This document shows positions 31,581-35,074 of a stretch of DNA of 35,074 nt, one piece after another; position 1 is the stretch's first letter; every line of letters starts with the position of its first letter. A program made the position numbers and the translations under genes. Location of the stretch: NCBI RefSeq assembly GCF_000946815.1, contig NZ_CDRZ01000231.1, forward strand, positions 1 to 35,074, in the 5' to 3' direction. The notes below the pieces were generated by a model that saw only the letters and a program-made list of their open reading frames with translations, searched no databases and was not told the DNA's origin. This stretch comes from Syntrophaceticus schinkii. GTDB lineage: Bacteria > Bacillota > DSM-12270 > Thermacetogeniales > Thermacetogeniaceae.

Positions 31581-34255
31581 ATGCTAAATGCTCTAAAAAA
31601 CCTATTTGATGATAATGCACGTGATGTTAAACGCTTACAAAAGACTGTCGATATAATTAATGGCTATGAGCCGGAGATCAAAGCCTTATCTGATCAGGAC
31701 TTGCGGGCAAAGACAGTGGAGTTCAGGGAACGCTTTGCCCAGGGTGAAACCCTTGATGACCTGCTTCCTGAAGCCTTTGCGGTTGCTCGGGAGGCATCAT
31801 CCCGGGTGCTGGGAATGCGCCCCTTTGATGTGCAGTTGATGGGCGGTATAGTCTTGCACCAGGGAGAATCGCGGAGATGAAGACCGGTGAAGGGAAAACA
31901 CTGGTAGCCACGATGCCTGCCTACCTCAATGCTCTGTCTGGTCAGGGTGTGCATATAATCACTGTCAACGACTACCTGGCACAGCGTGATAGTGCATGGA
32001 TGGGAGGAATTTATCGCTTTCTGGGTCTCAAAGTTGGCTTGATTGTCCATGGATTGGATACAGAAGAGCGCAGAGCCGCCTATGGAGCAGATGTCATTTA
32101 CGGCACCAACAATGAATTCGGATTTGACTATCTACGGGACAATATGGCTATGCATGAGTCTGAGATGGTGCAGCGTGTACTCAATTATGCCATTGTCGAT
32201 GAGGTAGACAGTATTCTGATCGATGAGGCGCGTACCCCATTGATCATCTCCGGGCAGGCGGATAAGCCGACAGATCTTTATTACAGGATTGCACGGGTGA
32301 TTCCCAAGCTACAGAAAGAAGCCGATTACCAGGTAGATGAAAAACTGCATACAGTTGCTTTGACCGAAGAGGGTACCCGAAAAGTGGAGGGACTGCTGGG
32401 CATTCAAAATCTATCAGATGATGATAACTTAGAGTTGGCCCACCACGTTTACCAGGGGCTGCGTGCCCATGCTTTAATGAAGCGCGACCGCGACTATGTG
32501 GTGAAAGATGGGCAGGTAATTATTGTAGATGAGTTTACCGGGCGCCTCATGTTCGGCAGGCGCTTCAGTGAGGGACTGCACCAGGCTATCGAAGCCAAGG
32601 AAGGTGTGCGTATCGAGCGAGAGTCCCAGACACTGGCTACGATCACTTTTCAGAACTACTTCCGAATGTATGATAAACTGGCCGGAATGACAGGAACCGC
32701 GGCCACTGAGGAAGAGGAGTTTCGCAAGATATATGGTTTGGATGTGGTGGTTGTTCCTACCCACAAACCGATGATCCGCCACGATTTCCCGGATGCTATT
32801 TATCGAACTGAGCAAGGAAAATTTACAGCATCTGTCGAAGAGATAGTGGAATGCTATGAAGGCGGTCAGCCGGTTCTCGTGGGCACCATTTCTATCGAGA
32901 AATCGGAGATTCTGAGCGGGCTCTTAAAGAAGCGGGGGATTCCCCACCAGGTGCTGAATGCCAAATACCATGAACAGGAGGCGAAGATTGTCTCCCAGGC
33001 AGGCAGACTGGGGATGGTGACCATCGCCACGAACATGGCTGGACGAGGTACTGACATTATTCTGGGGGGTAACCCGGAACACCTGGCCAAAGAGGAACTG
33101 CTGCGAAGCGGGGTTGCCCCGGAGGTAGTTGCAGAAGCGTCTGAATACGGCAAACCCTCATCTGAGGATGTTGCTTCAGTACGTGAACAATACCGCAGGT
33201 TAGTTGCCAGATTCAAAAAGGAAACAGATGCTGAGCATGAAAAGGTGGTTGCTCTGGGAGGCCTGCATATAATAGGTACAGAGCGCCATGAGAGCAGGCG
33301 GATAGACAACCAGCTGCGCGGTCGTGCCGGGCGCCAGGGTGATCCCGGTTCTTCTCGCTTTTATGTTTCTCTGGAAGATGACCTCATGCGTCTTTTCGGT
33401 TCAGATAACATCTCTGGAGTGATGGATAAGCTGGGGATGGATGACAGTGTTCCTGTGGAGCATAATCTGGTAACACGCTCTATTGAATCCGCCCAGAGGA
33501 AGGTAGAAACCCGCAACTTCGAGATGCGTAAACATGTTCTAGAATATGATGATGTGATGAACCAGCAGAGAGAGGTTATCTACAGCCAGCGGCGCCGGGT
33601 TCTCATGGGAGAGGATCTTCAGGAGTCGCTGCAGGAGATGATGATCAGTGTTATAGATAGTGCGGTCGAGCGCTATACTGCTGAGGGGAAATACCCGGAG
33701 GATTGGGATATAGATGGCCTGGTTAATTTCGGGGAACAGATCTTCATCAGGGAGGGCGTCTTGCCTCCCGGTGAGTTGCAGGAACTTGATTCCCGTGAGG
33801 AGATCCAGGAGCGGTTGATAGATGAAGCGCTGGCACACTGGCAGGCCAGGGAAGAGGAATTGGGTCTGGAGAACATGCGGGATCTGGAGCGGTTTATACT
33901 GCTGCGGGTTGTGGACAGCAAGTGGATGGACCATCTCGATGCTATGGATCAGCTGCGCACAGGAATTGGACTAAGGGCTTACGGTCAAAAAGATCCCCTT
34001 GTGGAGTACAAATTTGAAGCATACAATATGTTTCAGGAGATGATCGATGCTATCCAGGAGGATGTTGTTCGCTACCTTTACAAGGTGCGGCTGGTGCCCC
34101 AGGAGCATGAGCGGCGGGTGAAACATATAGCTGAAAACCGCGGTGAAGAAGCTCCGCGTACACCGGTAAGGGTGGGACCCAAGGTAGGTAGAAATGACCC
34201 CTGTCCCTGCGGAAGCGGCAAAAAGTATAAACGATGCTGCGGAAGGCAGGTGTGA
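31581..34255 (+). CDS. secA: SecA preprotein translocase ATPase, with an apparent frameshift
   Basis: About 891 residues when restored. DEAD-like motor: [11 protein letters not shown], Walker [32 protein letters not shown], the second motor domain with [11 protein letters not shown] and [12 protein letters not shown], scaffold and wing domains, and the C-terminal zinc-binding SEC-C motif with [14 protein letters not shown]. One base is missing near 31862-31870 (a G in the GGG of HQGRIAE), so the first frame stops at 31880 and the second starts 31877. As secA is essential, this is most likely a sequence error. Confidence 0.95.
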
Positions 34256-34280
34256 CCTCAATTATTTTGGAGGTGGGCCC

Positions 34281-35074
34281 ATGGAAGAAGGGGCCTCAAA
34301 TAACAGTGAGGGGAAATATGAAAAGAGTGGGGTGCTGAAAAGTGAGTATCCTTATAGGAGGGAGCTTTTTTATAAAACCCTGCTGGAAGTGCTTAATCCC
34401 AAAATAGTTGCCTATCTGGAGAGGTTATATCAGGTTGAGGAACTATTGTCCCTCTCCGGAATTATTTCGGTCGGGGAAAACCAGCTTCACCATGTTATTC
34501 GCATGTTAGAAATGGCTGCCTCCATACCTGATAGTGTCTTAGAGGTTCTCAAGATCACAGGAGAGGAACTGATCGCCGGGGTCATCTTTCATGATGTCGG
34601 CAAGGGGAAAGAAGTTGATGACAGGATTTTTGAAGCCTCTCTGGTTCAAAAGAGTCGGGCACCTGCATATCTGCGCCATTATCCTGGGATGAATTGGGCG
34701 GAGTGGACGGTTCCTTTTCACAACCATATTGGGGAAAGCCATCAGACCGCAAAAAAGTACCACTGTTCACAGAAAGTTCTTGAGGCTGTCGCGTTGCACC
34801 ACCATGTCAAGATTCGACCACGAACCATGAACCTGATTGGTGATGCCCTTAATATCAGCAAAATTGTCAGATTGGATATCTTTCACTATAAACCGGCACA
34901 GTATGCAGCACCGGGCAGCAACCTGGCTCAGGTCATCGCTATCCTCGACCAGATGTGTGCCATTGAGAAGAAATGGTTTTCGGGGGTTTTCAGGGCTGGG
35001 ACCTGGAACCGGAGCAGATCGAATATGAGGTGGTTCGTGATCTGGTGATTGGGATCAGCGGAAAAGACATCCAC
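34281..35074 (+). CDS. HD-domain protein, 3' end outside the window
   Basis: At least 260 residues. H104-D105 in IFHDVGKGKE is the HD dyad of a metal phosphohydrolase; PFHNHIGESHQTAKK and ALHHHVKIRP supply the other metal-binding histidines. The N-terminal 60 residues are charged and unlike known HD proteins. ATG 34281 has GGAGGTGGG upstream and lies 25 bases after secA. One base is missing near 34981-34987 (a run of G); the restored frame (FQGWDLEPEQIEYEVVRDL) continues to the window end. Substrate unknown. Confidence 0.8.

Overview
The window looks like a chromosome segment from an anaerobic, probably endospore-forming member of the Bacillota (Clostridia/Peptococcaceae-like). The evidence is sigma-A promoters with strong AGGAGG-type ribosome sites, a murT-gatD pair, a c-di-AMP (ydaO-type) riboswitch, DUF3243 and long-form HPF genes, corrinoid/UroD-type methyltransferases as in acetogens, and many small Cys-rich proteins. 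Naming a genus would be guesswork.

Layout. 1-281: 3' end of a group II intron (domains V and VI). 346-3888: FSR-type MFS transporter, then murT-gatD. 3889-4173: repeat-rich spacer. 4169-5979 (minus): glutamate 2,3-aminomutase gene behind a c-di-AMP riboswitch with an intrinsic terminator. 6020-6777: two small Pro/Cys-rich proteins with a sporulation-like promoter. 6779-8661 (minus): membrane diguanylate cyclase. 9211-11591 (minus): polar amino-acid ABC transporter. 11705-12785: DMT-family exporter and tRNA-Thr(CGT). 12969-17675: methyl-transfer locus (two corrinoid proteins, UroD-type methyltransferase, MtrH/MeTr-like methyltransferase, a small ORF and a GntR regulator with a candidate shared operator). 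17913-20878: zinc-ribbon protein behind a site-masking hairpin, a small thioredoxin-like protein, a nitrilase-family amidase and a frameshifted N-formylglutamate-amidohydrolase-like gene. 20877-26389: metalloid/redox-type cluster with two CSC-motif permeases, thioredoxin-like proteins, two ArsR regulators, two Cys-rich small proteins and a DUF134 protein. 26390-30134: repeats, MEDS-HisKA sensor, DUF2892 and DUF3243 proteins, Na/Pi cotransporter. 30197-35074: DnaA-box cluster, cold-shock protein, HPF, secA and an HD-domain protein cut by the window end.

Three themes link the genes. (1) Osmolyte control: a c-di-AMP riboswitch stands in front of an enzyme whose diagnostic residues fit glutamate rather than lysine 2,3-aminomutase, so the second messenger that reports turgor/K+ may gate beta-glutamate synthesis. 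(2) One-carbon metabolism: the corrinoid/UroD/MeTr genes resemble acetogen O-demethylase systems, and the GntR gene and first corrinoid gene share a sequence just downstream of their -10 boxes. (3) Thiol/metalloid handling: the 21-26 kb cluster has paralogous pairs of every component (permease, Cys-rich thioredoxin-like protein, ArsR, small Cys protein), with an ATCAA-N6-TTGAT operator over one promoter.

Two cautions. At least nine single-base frame breaks occur in eight genes, one of them the normally essential secA and several at homopolymers, so many are likely sequence errors rather than real decay. The window is also rich in dispersed REP-like repeats (TGAGACGCGGGGACGG and CTAAATGGTGAC families), and three genes take their stop codon from the first bases of such a repeat.
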